DNA of 64,000 nt from Mycolicibacterium neoaurum ATCC 25795. Its GTDB lineage: Bacteria > Actinomycetota > Actinomycetes > Mycobacteriales > Mycobacteriaceae. The translations under genes were made by a program, and so were the position numbers. Positions 45,313-56,171 of the stretch are shown here, piece by piece. The stretch is from positions 496,001 through 560,000 of the forward strand of contig NZ_JMDW01000008.1 of NCBI RefSeq assembly GCF_000691525.1, written 5' to 3'. Each line of letters starts with the position of its first letter. Position 1 is the stretch's first letter. Under the pieces are notes generated by a model. It did not search any database. It was not told the DNA's origin and saw nothing but the letters and a program-made list of their open reading frames with translations.

Positions 45313-46868
45313 CGGTGTGGGCCGGTGTCGACATCGGCAACGCCACCACCGAGGTGGTGCTGTGTCGTGATCGCGATGTGGTGGCCAGTGGGCGGACGCC
45401 GACCCGCGGCGGGAAGGGTTCGGCGCGGGCGATTCAGGGTGCGGCGCAACTGGTCCGGCGACTGGCCGACAAGCACGGGCTGACCGTCGAACGGGCCGCC
45501 TTCGCCCCGACCCCGCCGGTGCATTCGACCGTGGAACGGGTTCGACTGCAGGCCCGGCGCACGGGTCGGCTGGCCATCGTGCTGCGCTCGGCGGCCACCA
45601 CTGCCGGTGACGCCGCGGGCGTGGGTGTGCCGGTCCCGGTCGAACGGCTGGCCGCGGTGGATGCGGGTGTATCTGTCATTGCCTGTGCCGCAGCAGAATT
45701 CGGGTATGCCGAGGTTGCCGCACTGGTGAACGACGCGATTGCCGCGGGCTGCGATATCGCCGCGGTGCTGACGGCCAACGACGAGGCCGTGCTGATATCC
45801 AACCGACTGAACAGCCCGGTGCCGGTGGTCGACGACGTCGAAGTCCCGCGGGTGCTCGCATCGACCCTGGTCGCGGTCGAGGTGCGGGAGGGCATGTCCC
45901 CGCTGCAGCGCCTCACCGACCCGTTCTGGCTGGCCGATGTCTTCGCCCTCGGCGATGACGAGCGCGCCGACGCCCGCACCGTGGCCGACCAGCTGTTCGA
46001 CAGCGTGTGCGCGGTCGTCACATTGGATGCCCAGGCCGATGCCGACGAGCCTGCGGCCGAGCCCGAGCTGCCCGACGGGCTGGTGCACATCGTGCAGCTG
46101 GCCGATATCGCCGCGGCGGCCAATGCCCGCCGCGGCGCGGTCGCCATCGACAGCCTGGTCATGGCGACGATGGGTGGCGACGACGTCTCGCCTGCCGATG
46201 CCGACGCGCTCGCCACCGCGCTGGGGGTGCCGGTCACCCGGATCGACTCAGAGGCCGCCGCCGCGCGGGCGGGTGCGCTGACCACGCCGGGGCTACCTGC
46301 CGATGTGGTGGTCGTCGACGTCGGCGGCGGCACCGTCGATGTGGTGGCCGCCGGTGACCGAGTGGTGCTGCCGGGGGCCGGGCAACTGCTGACCGCGGCG
46401 ACCGCCGCCGCGCTGGACATCTCCACCAGCGCGGCCGAGTACGCTAAGCGCGCCGAGGCGGTGACCGCGGTGACGGTGCAGCTCGTCGAGGACGAGCACG
46501 GACGCCGCCGGTTCCTGGACACCCCGATCGACGGACGCTCCACGGGGTGGCTGTTGACGGCGGCGCCCAGCGGGTTGCTGCCCTTCACCTCGGCGATGTC
46601 GGCCGCGGAGTGGCGCGGGTGGCGGTTGGCAGCCAAGCGGCTGGTCATCGGCGGCAACGTCACGCGCGGTGTCCAGCAGGTCGGCGCGGGAGCGAGCGCG
46701 GTGCTGCTGGTCGGCGGCGGCGCCGGTGATGACGAGCTGGTCCGGGCGCTGGCCGAACGGCTGGGCCACGATGTTTCGGTGGGCCGCGGCAATGTCGCCG
46801 GCGAGCTGGGGCACCGGTTCGCGGTGGCGTACGGGCTCGTCGTCCTCGCGACGGCCGGGACGGGATAG
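45309..46868 (+). CDS. Short divergent diol-dehydratase reactivase (DdrA-like)
   Basis: 519 aa, about 100 shorter than DdrA at 541-2412. It keeps the ATPase loops (VWAGVDIGNATTEVVL near residue 4; VVVDVGGGTVDVVA near residue 335) and a swiveling-domain-like middle, but it lacks the NEATPVIS...TETII block of canonical DdrA. No ddrB gene accompanies it; groES follows. It may work alone, or share DdrB encoded at 2405. ATGA overlap with the small-subunit gene. Confidence 0.85.
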   Translation: MTVWAGVDIGNATTEVVLCRDRDVVASGRTPTRGGKGSARAIQGAAQLVRRLADKHGLTVERAAFAPTPPVHSTVERVRLQARRTGRLAIVLRSAATTAGDAAGVGVPVPVERLAAVDAGVSVIACAAAEFGYAEVAALVNDAIAAGCDIAAVLTANDEAVLISNRLNSPVPVVDDVEVPRVLASTLVAVEVREGMSPLQRLTDPFWLADVFALGDDERADARTVADQLFDSVCAVVTLDAQADADEPAAEPELPDGLVHIVQLADIAAAANARRGAVAIDSLVMATMGGDDVSPADADALATALGVPVTRIDSEAAAARAGALTTPGLPADVVVVDVGGGTVDVVAAGDRVVLPGAGQLLTAATAAALDISTSAAEYAKRAEAVTAVTVQLVEDEHGRRRFLDTPIDGRSTGWLLTAAPSGLLPFTSAMSAAEWRGWRLAAKRLVIGGNVTRGVQQVGAGASAVLLVGGGAGDDELVRALAERLGHDVSVGRGNVAGELGHRFAVAYGLVVLATAGTG

Positions 46869-46886
46869 CACCTGCACAACCCACCC

Positions 46887-46920
46887 TTGAGTGCTAGCAC
46901 TCGCGTGTATAGAGTGCTAG
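46887..46920 (+). promoter_or_regulatory. groES promoter with CIRCE operator
   Basis: CIRCE: CTAGCACTC (46894-46902), nine bases, GAGTGCTAG (46912-46920), the HrcA heat-shock operator. TTGAGT (46887-46892) and TAGAGT (46910-46915) with 17-base spacing form a SigA-type promoter overlapping the operator. The left arm is also part of a second perfect palindrome, GAGTGCTAGCACTC at 46889-46902. Confidence 0.92.
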
Positions 46921-47049
46921 GTGGCACGCGGCCACACCCGGCGCCGGCACCCGCGACGACGGTGCGAGGGCTCGGACGCATGCCGAACACCTAAAAATCA
47001 TGGACCCGGAACATTCCCGGTCTCCGATACCTAGTGGAGGGCTCCAATC

Positions 47050-47349
47050 GTGGCAGTCAACATCAAGCCACTCGAGGACAAGATCCTCGTTCAGGCCAAC
47101 GAGGCCGAGACCACGACCGCTTCCGGTCTGGTCATCCCGGACACCGCCAAGGAAAAGCCGCAGGAAGGCACCGTCGTCGCAGTTGGCCCCGGCCGCTGGG
47201 ATGAGGACGGCGAGAAGCGGATCCCCCTGGACGTTTCCGAGGGTGACACCGTCATCTACAGCAAGTACGGCGGCACCGAGATCAAGTACGGCGGCGAGGA
47301 GTACCTGATCCTCTCCGCGCGTGACGTGCTGGCTGTCGTCAACAAGTAA
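47050..47349 (+). CDS. groES: Co-chaperonin GroES
   Basis: 99-aa GroES, the heptameric lid of the GroEL chamber. [38 protein letters not shown], with the mobile loop (residues 18-34), and the roof/C-terminal [17 protein letters not shown] are typical. GTG 47050 follows GGAGGG with good spacing. The upstream CIRCE element gives heat-shock control. groEL1 follows after 85 bases. Confidence 0.98.
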   Translation: MAVNIKPLEDKILVQANEAETTTASGLVIPDTAKEKPQEGTVVAVGPGRWDEDGEKRIPLDVSEGDTVIYSKYGGTEIKYGGEEYLILSARDVLAVVNK

Positions 47350-47359
47350 GCAGCTGTGT

Positions 47360-49057
<1,698 letters not shown>

Positions 49058-49067
49058 GTAGTCAAAC

Positions 49068-49105
49068 CAGAACACCCCCGGTCCTGTTGGGCCGGGGGTG
49101 TTCTG
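49068..49105 (+). terminator. Terminator of groES-groEL1
   Basis: CAGAACACCCCCGG pairs with its exact complement (49092-49105) around a 10-base loop, 10 bases after the groEL1 stop. There is no strong U-run. Confidence 0.85.
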
Positions 49106-49203
49106 CTGTGTAGCGGACGCACACGTCGATTCTGCGTCCACGGCGCGTTTGTTCGAGTGGTCGGCGCCCAGACCGCAGAGTCAACGCGCGAAAGGCGGAT
49201 CGA

Positions 49204-49674
49204 CTACGGCGACGTCGGTTGGATCGATACCAGCTGATAGGGCGCGTCGCCCTCACCGGAGGTGAAGGACACCACGAGGGTGTCGGGCGGGAACCCGGTG
49301 GCCAGGTCGTTGAGCGTGCGGGGCAGGAACACCTTGGCCTTGGCATTGCCGTACCAGTTGGGGTCCGACGGCGAGACGTCGAGCGGACGCACCTGATCGA
49401 TGGTGCTGTCCCACGTGCGCACGGCCTCGGGTGCCTCGACGAATCCGGTGGATTTCAGGTAGACCTCGCCCTGACCGGTGAGGGTTATCGCGGGACCGCC
49501 CCCGACAGGTGCGCCGGTGATCGTGCCGTCGACGGCGTCGGCGGTCACCGACGCCAGGCGGACGGTGCAGACGTGGTCGGACGCGGGAACGCAGAACTCC
49601 GGCAGTGGGAGCGCGTGTGCCGGGGCGGCGCCGGCCAGGGCCAGGGCGGCGAGGACGGGCAGGCTGCGAAGCAT
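49204..49674 (-). CDS. Secreted protein of unknown function
   Basis: 156 aa. A Sec signal peptide (LRSLPVLAALALAGAAPAHA) is followed by a mature beta-rich domain with two cysteines (PEFCVPASDHVCTVRL). Conserved-looking blocks are TITGAPVGGGPAITLTGQGEVYLKS and VRTWDSTIDQVRPLDVSPSDPNWYGNAKAKVFLPRTLN. No family recognised. ATG 49674 or GTG 49677 could start it; neither has a strong ribosome site. It ends about 100 bases past the groEL1 terminator. Confidence 0.75.
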   Translation of the reverse strand: MLRSLPVLAALALAGAAPAHALPLPEFCVPASDHVCTVRLASVTADAVDGTITGAPVGGGPAITLTGQGEVYLKSTGFVEAPEAVRTWDSTIDQVRPLDVSPSDPNWYGNAKAKVFLPRTLNDLATGFPPDTLVVSFTSGEGDAPYQLVSIQPTSP

Positions 49675-49708
49675 CACGAATCGTCTATCGGGGCGTCCGT
49701 CGACGGAG

Positions 49709-50185
49709 TTACACGGGCACCCGTCGGATCAGGTCGTCGAGCGCCACCAGATCCAGATAGGCCACCACCCGGGCGATCTCTCCGCCACGCATCGTCATCG
49801 ACCAGGCGTACTCGTTGACATAGGGCTTTCCGTCCAGCGCGGTGGCGGTACCGCGCCACAACGCCACCACTCGATCGCCGTCGGTCACCAGATCGTGCAC
49901 GGACGCCTGGATGGGACCGGTGAGTCGGTCCAGAACGGGTCGGGCGCCGCGGTCGAGGAACTCCTGCCGCGAGGTGTAGACCGACGGGTTCTGCGCCCTG
50001 GCAACGGTCCAGTGCACATCCTCGGCCAACAGCGCGTAGAAGCTCTCCGGCCCGCCGACACCGCGCGCGAACGCGTCGCGGATCCGCTGTTCGGCATCCG
50101 GTGGTTCGGCATGTGCCGAACCCGTGCTCGCCAACATGGAGAACAGGAGTGCCACCAGCACAGTCGTTTTGGCGAGAAGTTCCAT
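49709..50185 (-). CDS. Secreted SnoaL/NTF2-like protein
   Basis: 158 aa. Signal peptide (MELLAKTTVLVALLFSMLASTGSAHA) and then an NTF2-like fold: EQRIRDAFARGVGGPESFYALLAEDVHWTVA, TSRQEFLDRGARPVLDRL, VALWRGTATALDGKPYVNEYAWSMTMRGGEIARVVAYLD. This is the SnoaL-like class exported to the envelope; the role is unknown. ATG 50185 marks the signal peptide start. It probably shares a transcript with the secreted protein at 49204. Confidence 0.82.
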   Translation of the reverse strand: MELLAKTTVLVALLFSMLASTGSAHAEPPDAEQRIRDAFARGVGGPESFYALLAEDVHWTVARAQNPSVYTSRQEFLDRGARPVLDRLTGPIQASVHDLVTDGDRVVALWRGTATALDGKPYVNEYAWSMTMRGGEIARVVAYLDLVALDDLIRRVPV

Positions 50186-50263
50186 GATGTCAACGTATGC
50201 ACACTGAACGACGGGCGACAGGGTGCATTGCACCCACCGAGAGCTGACCGGATTTGGGAGCGG

Positions 50264-50294
50264 TTGACCTCAAGTATTGTTGAGGTTGCACACT
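50264..50294 (+). promoter_or_regulatory. SoxR-like (MerR-family) operator and promoter before the VOC gene
   Basis: 50268-50285 is CCTCAAGT-ATTG-TTGAGG, identical to the E. coli SoxR box at 14 of 18 positions, with perfect outer arms. It lies between TTGACC (50264-50269) and CACACT (50289-50294), whose 19-base spacing is the long spacer typical of MerR-type promoters. The ATG is 6 bases after the -10, suggesting a leaderless transcript. Confidence 0.8.
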
Positions 50295-50300
50295 GCAGGC

Positions 50301-50699
50301 ATGTCAATGCCCATCGCCCAGATTCGATTCGCCCGCCCCACCGACCGACTCGCCGAGGTCGAGCAGTTCTATGCCGAGCACCTCGGTCTGCCCGTGCTCT
50401 ACCGGTTCGAGAATCACGCCGGCTACGACGGCGTCATGCTGGGTCTACCAGGCACCGATCAGCATCTGGAGTTCACCGCACATGTCGACGGAAGCCCTTG
50501 TCCGGCACCGACAACGGACAACCTGCTGGTGCTGTACTTTCACTCCGAAGCGGAGATGTACGACATCGTGGAACGGTTGGGGGCCAACGGTCATGAACCC
50601 GTGGAGCCGGAGAACCCGTATTGGACCGGTGTGGGAGCACTGACCTTCGCCGACCCCGACGGGTGGCGGGTGGTCCTGGTGCCGCGGCCGGTCTTCTGA
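50301..50699 (+). CDS. VOC-family (glyoxalase/dioxygenase-fold) protein
   Basis: 132 aa. Vicinal-oxygen-chelate fold: AQIRFARPTDRLAEVEQFYAEHLGLPVLYRFENHAGYDGVMLGLPGTDQHLEFTAH and the C-terminal VGALTFADPDGWRVVLVPR. Likely metal ligands are His and Glu in the QHLEFT strand. Whether it is an enzyme or an antibiotic- or redox-compound-binding protein is unknown, but the SoxR-like box upstream suggests a role in handling redox-active compounds. Confidence 0.88.
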   Translation: MSMPIAQIRFARPTDRLAEVEQFYAEHLGLPVLYRFENHAGYDGVMLGLPGTDQHLEFTAHVDGSPCPAPTTDNLLVLYFHSEAEMYDIVERLGANGHEPVEPENPYWTGVGALTFADPDGWRVVLVPRPVF

Positions 50700-50705
50700 G
50701 CCGGT

Positions 50706-50996
50706 TCAGGCCGACCGGCGCATCCCGCGCTTGAGCAGAAGCTCCCGCTCGGATTCGGACAGACCGCCCCAGATGCCATAGGGCTCGCCGACGGCCAACG
50801 CGTGGGAGCGGCACTGTGTGATCACCGGGCAGGTCCGGCACAGTTCCTTGGCCCGCATCTCACGTTGCGCGCGGGCTCGGCCGCGTTCGCCATCGGGGTG
50901 GAAGAACATCGAGGAATCGACGCCTCGGCAGTGGCCCTTCATCTGCCAATCCCAGATGTCGGCGTTGGGTCCGGGCAGTTGCTGCGGCTGTGGCAT
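50706..50996 (-). CDS. whiB3: WhiB-family iron-sulfur regulator WhiB3
   Basis: 96 aa. Four cysteines (23, 53, 56, 62) bind a 4Fe-4S cluster; the GIWGGLS turn and basic C-terminal LLLKRGMRR contact the sigma factor and DNA. Length, the MPQPQQLPGPNADIWDWQ start and the position next to sigD identify WhiB3, the redox and lipid-metabolism regulator. GAGAGAGG lies 7 bases before ATG 50996. Confidence 0.92.
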   Translation of the reverse strand: MPQPQQLPGPNADIWDWQMKGHCRGVDSSMFFHPDGERGRARAQREMRAKELCRTCPVITQCRSHALAVGEPYGIWGGLSESERELLLKRGMRRSA

Positions 50997-51384
50997 GTCA
51001 AAACCTCTCTCTTCGAACCCATTTCGCGAGACCACGCGAGTGCGTGATCCGCGGAACTGAACCGAGTCCGTGTCGCCGATGACTGCTCGTGAACACAAGG
51101 TAGAAGCGCGGGAGAAAAATCGTCAATAGGCGACCTCACCGCGCAAACGCATAACTGCAGGGTGCGAATTTACGTCACGTTCATCATGTTCACTTGCGAG
51201 AAATCCGAAGAGTGCTTCGCGTCCGGGTGTCCGGCGCCCAACGCGTCGGTTTTCCCTGCTCGCGTCAATATGGCCGGTTTGCCGCCTCGCGCCCGGTTGA
51301 TCTGTTCGTAACGTGGCGACCATCAAGTGTTAACCAAGGTCGAATTGGTCACGTTTTTGCCCGCATTGATAGCGTCCGAAGGCG
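50997..51384. other. Long divergent intergenic region between whiB3 and the 51385 gene
   Basis: 388 bases with no convincing ORF or RNA gene. It contains a GTTCA direct repeat (51179-51183 and 51188-51192) and several AT-rich patches, and presumably holds complex whiB3 control elements. The whiB3 promoter is known to be regulated in other mycobacteria. Confidence 0.6.
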
Positions 51385-52179
51385 ATGGCGACCCCCACGA
51401 TCACCCCTTCCGCCCTGCTGGCGGACGCAGCCTTCGGTGCCCAACCGCAGCTCTGGCCGCTTCCGCAGGCGCACGATCCGCAGCAGCGATGGCTGCGCGC
51501 GATCGCTGCCGGCGGCCAGGGGTACTACGGGACTGCCTTCGCCGAACTCGACGAGATCATCCGGCAGCGCTGCGACGAGCCGACCACCGCGTTGGCCTAC
51601 AGCACGAGGGCGTCCTTCCTGCGACAGCTCGGCGGGCATCGCACGGCGCGCCGGTGGGACGGTCACGCGCTGGTGTCGGCCGGAACCGACCCGCAGGCGC
51701 GCGCCGACGCGCTCGTCGGGCTGGCGGCCGATGCGCTCGGAATCGGCAGGTTGGCCGCCGCTGCCCGGCTGTTGCAGCGCGCGACCGGCGACTCCGGCGT
51801 ACCCCGGCAATCCGTGCGCAGGCACTGGGTATCCGCCGAGTTGGCGATGGCGGGCGCCGACGGGCCGGCGGCGATCGGCCATGCCGAACAAGCGGTGCAG
51901 GACGCCGACACGCTCGGGTCGGTGCGACACCGCGCCAAATCGCAGGTGGTGCTGGCCGCCGCCCTGTGTTGCACCGGTGACCTGAACGAGGCGCGTCGTG
52001 TCGCGGACGCCGCCTTCACACTCACTGCCGAGTTCGGGCTGGTCCCGCTGCATTGGGCGGTCGGTTGCCTGCTCGCCGACATCGGCAGCGCGGGCGGATC
52101 GGCAGCCGCCATCACGGCCGCACGGGACCTGGCCGCCGAGACCATCCGAAACCGCGGCGGCGTGTGGTCGCGCCACTGA
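51385..52179 (+). CDS. Conserved helical-repeat protein upstream of sigD
   Basis: 264 aa, almost wholly alpha-helical and Ala-rich, with TPR-like pairs: QQRWLRAIAAGGQGYYGTAFAELDEIIRQ, ADALVGLAADALGIGRLAAAARLLQRA, KSQVVLAAALCCTGDLNEARRVADAAF. Its position immediately before sigD matches the conserved hypothetical gene of M. tuberculosis. No catalytic motif. A protein-interaction role linked to SigD is possible but unproven. Confidence 0.85.
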   Translation: MATPTITPSALLADAAFGAQPQLWPLPQAHDPQQRWLRAIAAGGQGYYGTAFAELDEIIRQRCDEPTTALAYSTRASFLRQLGGHRTARRWDGHALVSAGTDPQARADALVGLAADALGIGRLAAAARLLQRATGDSGVPRQSVRRHWVSAELAMAGADGPAAIGHAEQAVQDADTLGSVRHRAKSQVVLAAALCCTGDLNEARRVADAAFTLTAEFGLVPLHWAVGCLLADIGSAGGSAAAITAARDLAAETIRNRGGVWSRH

Positions 52180-52243
52180 ACCGTTCCGCCCGGTTGCGAT
52201 CGTTAATGTTTGTGTGGCGCACCCGCCCGGTTGCGTCCCATCC

Positions 52244-52251
52244 GTAACGCT
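52244..52251 (+). promoter_or_regulatory. GTAACGCT motif before sigD
   Basis: GTAACGCT resembles the ECF-type -35 element reported for SigD-dependent promoters, and a CGAT occurs at 52266-52269, 14 bases further. Since CGAT would overlap the start codon, this may be coincidental with the GGAGAGA ribosome site. Low confidence. Confidence 0.25.
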
Positions 52252-52267
52252 GGAGAGATCACCCACG

Positions 52268-52846
52268 ATGACCATTTCGGGAGAACGTCTCGATGAAGTC
52301 GTCGCTGATGCTGTGGCGGGGGACAGGGACGCTCTCAGGGTGGTCTTGGAGACCATCCGCCCGATCATCGTCCGGTACTGCCGGGCCCGGATCGGGTCCG
52401 CTGAACGAAGTGGTCTGTCCGCAGACGACATTGCGCAGGAGGTGTGCTTGGCCGCCATCACGGCGTTGCCGCGTTACAGAGATCAGGGACGTCCGTTCCT
52501 GGCCTTTGTGTACGGCATTGCTGCGCACAAGCTCGCCGATGCGCACCGGGCGTCGGCGCGCAATCGCGCCGAGCCGACCGACAACGTGCCGGAGCGTTTC
52601 TCCGGTGAGGCCGGGCCCGAACAGCTCGCCCTCGACGCCGACGCGTCGGCTCGGATGGAGAAGCTGCTGGCCATCCTGCCCGAGAAGCAGCGCGAGATCC
52701 TGATCCTGCGTGTGGTGGTCGGGATGAGCGCGGAGGAGACCGCAGAGGCGGTCGGCTCCACACCCGGTGCGGTGCGGGTTGCCCAGCATCGCGCATTGGC
52801 CAAACTCAAGACACAGATTGCGGGAGGAGGGGAAGAATATGCCTGA
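52268..52846 (+). CDS. sigD: ECF RNA polymerase sigma factor SigD
   Basis: 192-aa group 4 sigma factor. Region 2 (GLSADDIAQEVCLAAITALPRYRDQGRPFLAFVYGIAAHKLADAHR) and region 4 (LLAILPEKQREILILRVVVGMSAEETAEAVGSTPGAVRVAQHRALAKLK) are clear. Followed, with an 8-base overlap, by its anti-sigma factor. Linked to stringent-response and starvation genes in mycobacteria. ATG 52268 has GGAGAGA upstream. Confidence 0.95.
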   Translation: MTISGERLDEVVADAVAGDRDALRVVLETIRPIIVRYCRARIGSAERSGLSADDIAQEVCLAAITALPRYRDQGRPFLAFVYGIAAHKLADAHRASARNRAEPTDNVPERFSGEAGPEQLALDADASARMEKLLAILPEKQREILILRVVVGMSAEETAEAVGSTPGAVRVAQHRALAKLKTQIAGGGEEYA

Positions 52847-54038
52847 TTTCGGTCGCTGGACCGCCAACGGCGGTGACCCCTCACTCAACGACATCAACCG
52901 CGCCGACCGGTTCCTGGATGCGCTCGCGGGCGAGCAACCCGTGTATTCCACCGACCGCGGCGACGCCGAACTGGCCGCCCTGCTGTCCGGTTGGCGCGAC
53001 GAGGTCCGGCACGTCCCGATGGACCATGTCGTCTCGCCCTCGCAGGCCACCGCCGCACTGTTCGACGCCACCAACCGGCCGAGAGGCCGAAACCGCTTCG
53101 GGCTGGCCGTCGTCGGCTCCGCGGCCGCGGCCGTGCTCTGTCTCGGCGGGTTCGGCACCGCGGTGTTCGCCGCGGGCCCCGGCGACGTGCTGTACGGCGT
53201 CCGCACCATGATCTTCGGCGAAGAGCGCGCCACCCGCGACGATGCCGTGGTGCTGGCCGCCCAGACCGAGCTGGCGCAAGTGCAGCAGCTCGTCGAAAAG
53301 GGGCAGTGGGACCAGGCCCAGGAGAAGCTCGCCGCGCTGTCGTCGACGGTGCAGAGTGTGGGCCCGGTCGAACAGAAGCAGGATCTGATCCAGCAGTGGA
53401 ATGCGTTGACCTACAAGGTCGTCGCGCAGAACCCAGCCGCAACGCTGCCACCTCCCGGTGAGCCGATGCCGGTCCTGCCGCCGTCCCCGCTGACCCTGCT
53501 GCCGGTGCCGGTGATCGAGGAAACCCCCACCGCCACCACCACACCGGGTCCCGAGGTGCTGGCCACGACGACGACCACCGAGACCACCGGGCCGACCACC
53601 ACCGGGCCGACCACCACCGGGACGACCACGGGGACGACGACCGAGACCAGCCCGTCCGGCACCAGCTCCACCGAGACGAGCCCGGCCACGACGAGTCCGT
53701 CCGAGGGAAGCACGTCCGAGCCCGCGACCAGTCCGTCGGATGCCGCCACCACGTCGCAGGCACCGTCGAGTGCGCCGACCACCACCGCGCCGAGCACGTC
53801 CTCGACGACGTCCGCACCCGCTGCGACGACGACCACCGCACCATCGACGACCACCACGACAACGGTGGCACCGACCACCAGCACCACCGTGGCACCGCCG
53901 GCGACGAGCGCCGCACCGGAGCCACAGCAGGAGGCGCCCGCTCAGTCACCGGAACCGGCGGTCACCACCGAACTCGAGCAGTCAACCTCGGCGGTCGTGA
54001 CGACCACCACAACGGCGCCGGTCGGCGCGGGCGAATAA
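52839..54038 (+). CDS. rsdA: Anti-sigma-D factor RsdA
   Basis: 399 aa. The cytoplasmic N terminus (about residues 1-80; FGRWTANGGDPSLNDINRADRFLDALAG, then ELAALLSGWRDEV) binds SigD. One membrane helix (LAVVGSAAAAVLCLGGFGTAVFA, about 90-112) is followed by a helical extracytoplasmic part and then some 200 residues almost all Thr, Ser, Pro and Ala with TTTT-type runs, ending near the C terminus. Release is presumably by regulated proteolysis. GGAGGAGGGG precedes ATG 52839, which overlaps sigD. Confidence 0.93.
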   Translation: MPDFGRWTANGGDPSLNDINRADRFLDALAGEQPVYSTDRGDAELAALLSGWRDEVRHVPMDHVVSPSQATAALFDATNRPRGRNRFGLAVVGSAAAAVLCLGGFGTAVFAAGPGDVLYGVRTMIFGEERATRDDAVVLAAQTELAQVQQLVEKGQWDQAQEKLAALSSTVQSVGPVEQKQDLIQQWNALTYKVVAQNPAATLPPPGEPMPVLPPSPLTLLPVPVIEETPTATTTPGPEVLATTTTTETTGPTTTGPTTTGTTTGTTTETSPSGTSSTETSPATTSPSEGSTSEPATSPSDAATTSQAPSSAPTTTAPSTSSTTSAPAATTTTAPSTTTTTTVAPTTSTTVAPPATSAAPEPQQEAPAQSPEPAVTTELEQSTSAVVTTTTTAPVGAGE

Positions 54039-54045
54039 CCGCAGG

Positions 54046-54450
54046 TCAGCGGAAGCCGTCGGGCTCCGTCGTCGCCTCGTTCAGAGAGGCATCGGCGTAG
54101 CCGCGGCAGTAATCCCAGGTGACGTAGGCGTCGGGCTCGGGATCATAGGCAGGCTCGTGCGGGCGGACCGTGCCGTCGACCAGCAACTGCAGCAGGTTGG
54201 CCCGCAGCATGTCCCAGTCGTGATAGTGATCCTGCTGGCAATCGTCGCAGCAGACGACCAGACCGCGAATGCCCTTGTGCGCCAACAGCGCTTCATACAC
54301 CGCCAGATCGGCCAGATCGGCTTCTACGGCGCTGCGCTCCTGCGGGTCGAGTGGGAGACCGGGTTCGATCGCATCAAGAGCCGCCGACGGATCGGACGGG
54401 TCATCGGCGAACGGGTCAGGTGGCAGGCCCGGCGGGAGGTCATCACGCAC
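54046..54450 (-). CDS. DUF5319 protein with candidate zinc-binding Cys/His motif
   Basis: 134 aa, very acidic. The core VVCCDDCQQDHYHDWDMLRANLLQLL followed by TWDYCRGYADAS holds CCxxC, HxH and a later Cys, suggesting a metal site. It matches in place the small conserved protein between rsdA and guaB2 in M. tuberculosis. GTG 54450 lies 6 bases after a TAGGCT -10 (54457-54462), so a leaderless transcript is likely. Convergent with rsdA, 7 bases apart. Confidence 0.82.
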   Translation of the reverse strand: MRDDLPPGLPPDPFADDPSDPSAALDAIEPGLPLDPQERSAVEADLADLAVYEALLAHKGIRGLVVCCDDCQQDHYHDWDMLRANLLQLLVDGTVRPHEPAYDPEPDAYVTWDYCRGYADASLNEATTEPDGFR

Positions 54451-54539
54451 GGATCTAGCCTACGCAGCCGCGCTGGCTTCGCGCCACCGGTTGCGCGGCG
54501 TGCCGCGCCCGGGCCGAGCCTGGAGGTCATTGCCGATAG

Positions 54540-56138
<1,599 letters not shown>

Positions 56139-56171
56139 GGCGCCCGATCAGGCCCGAAAGGGGCTTTCCAC

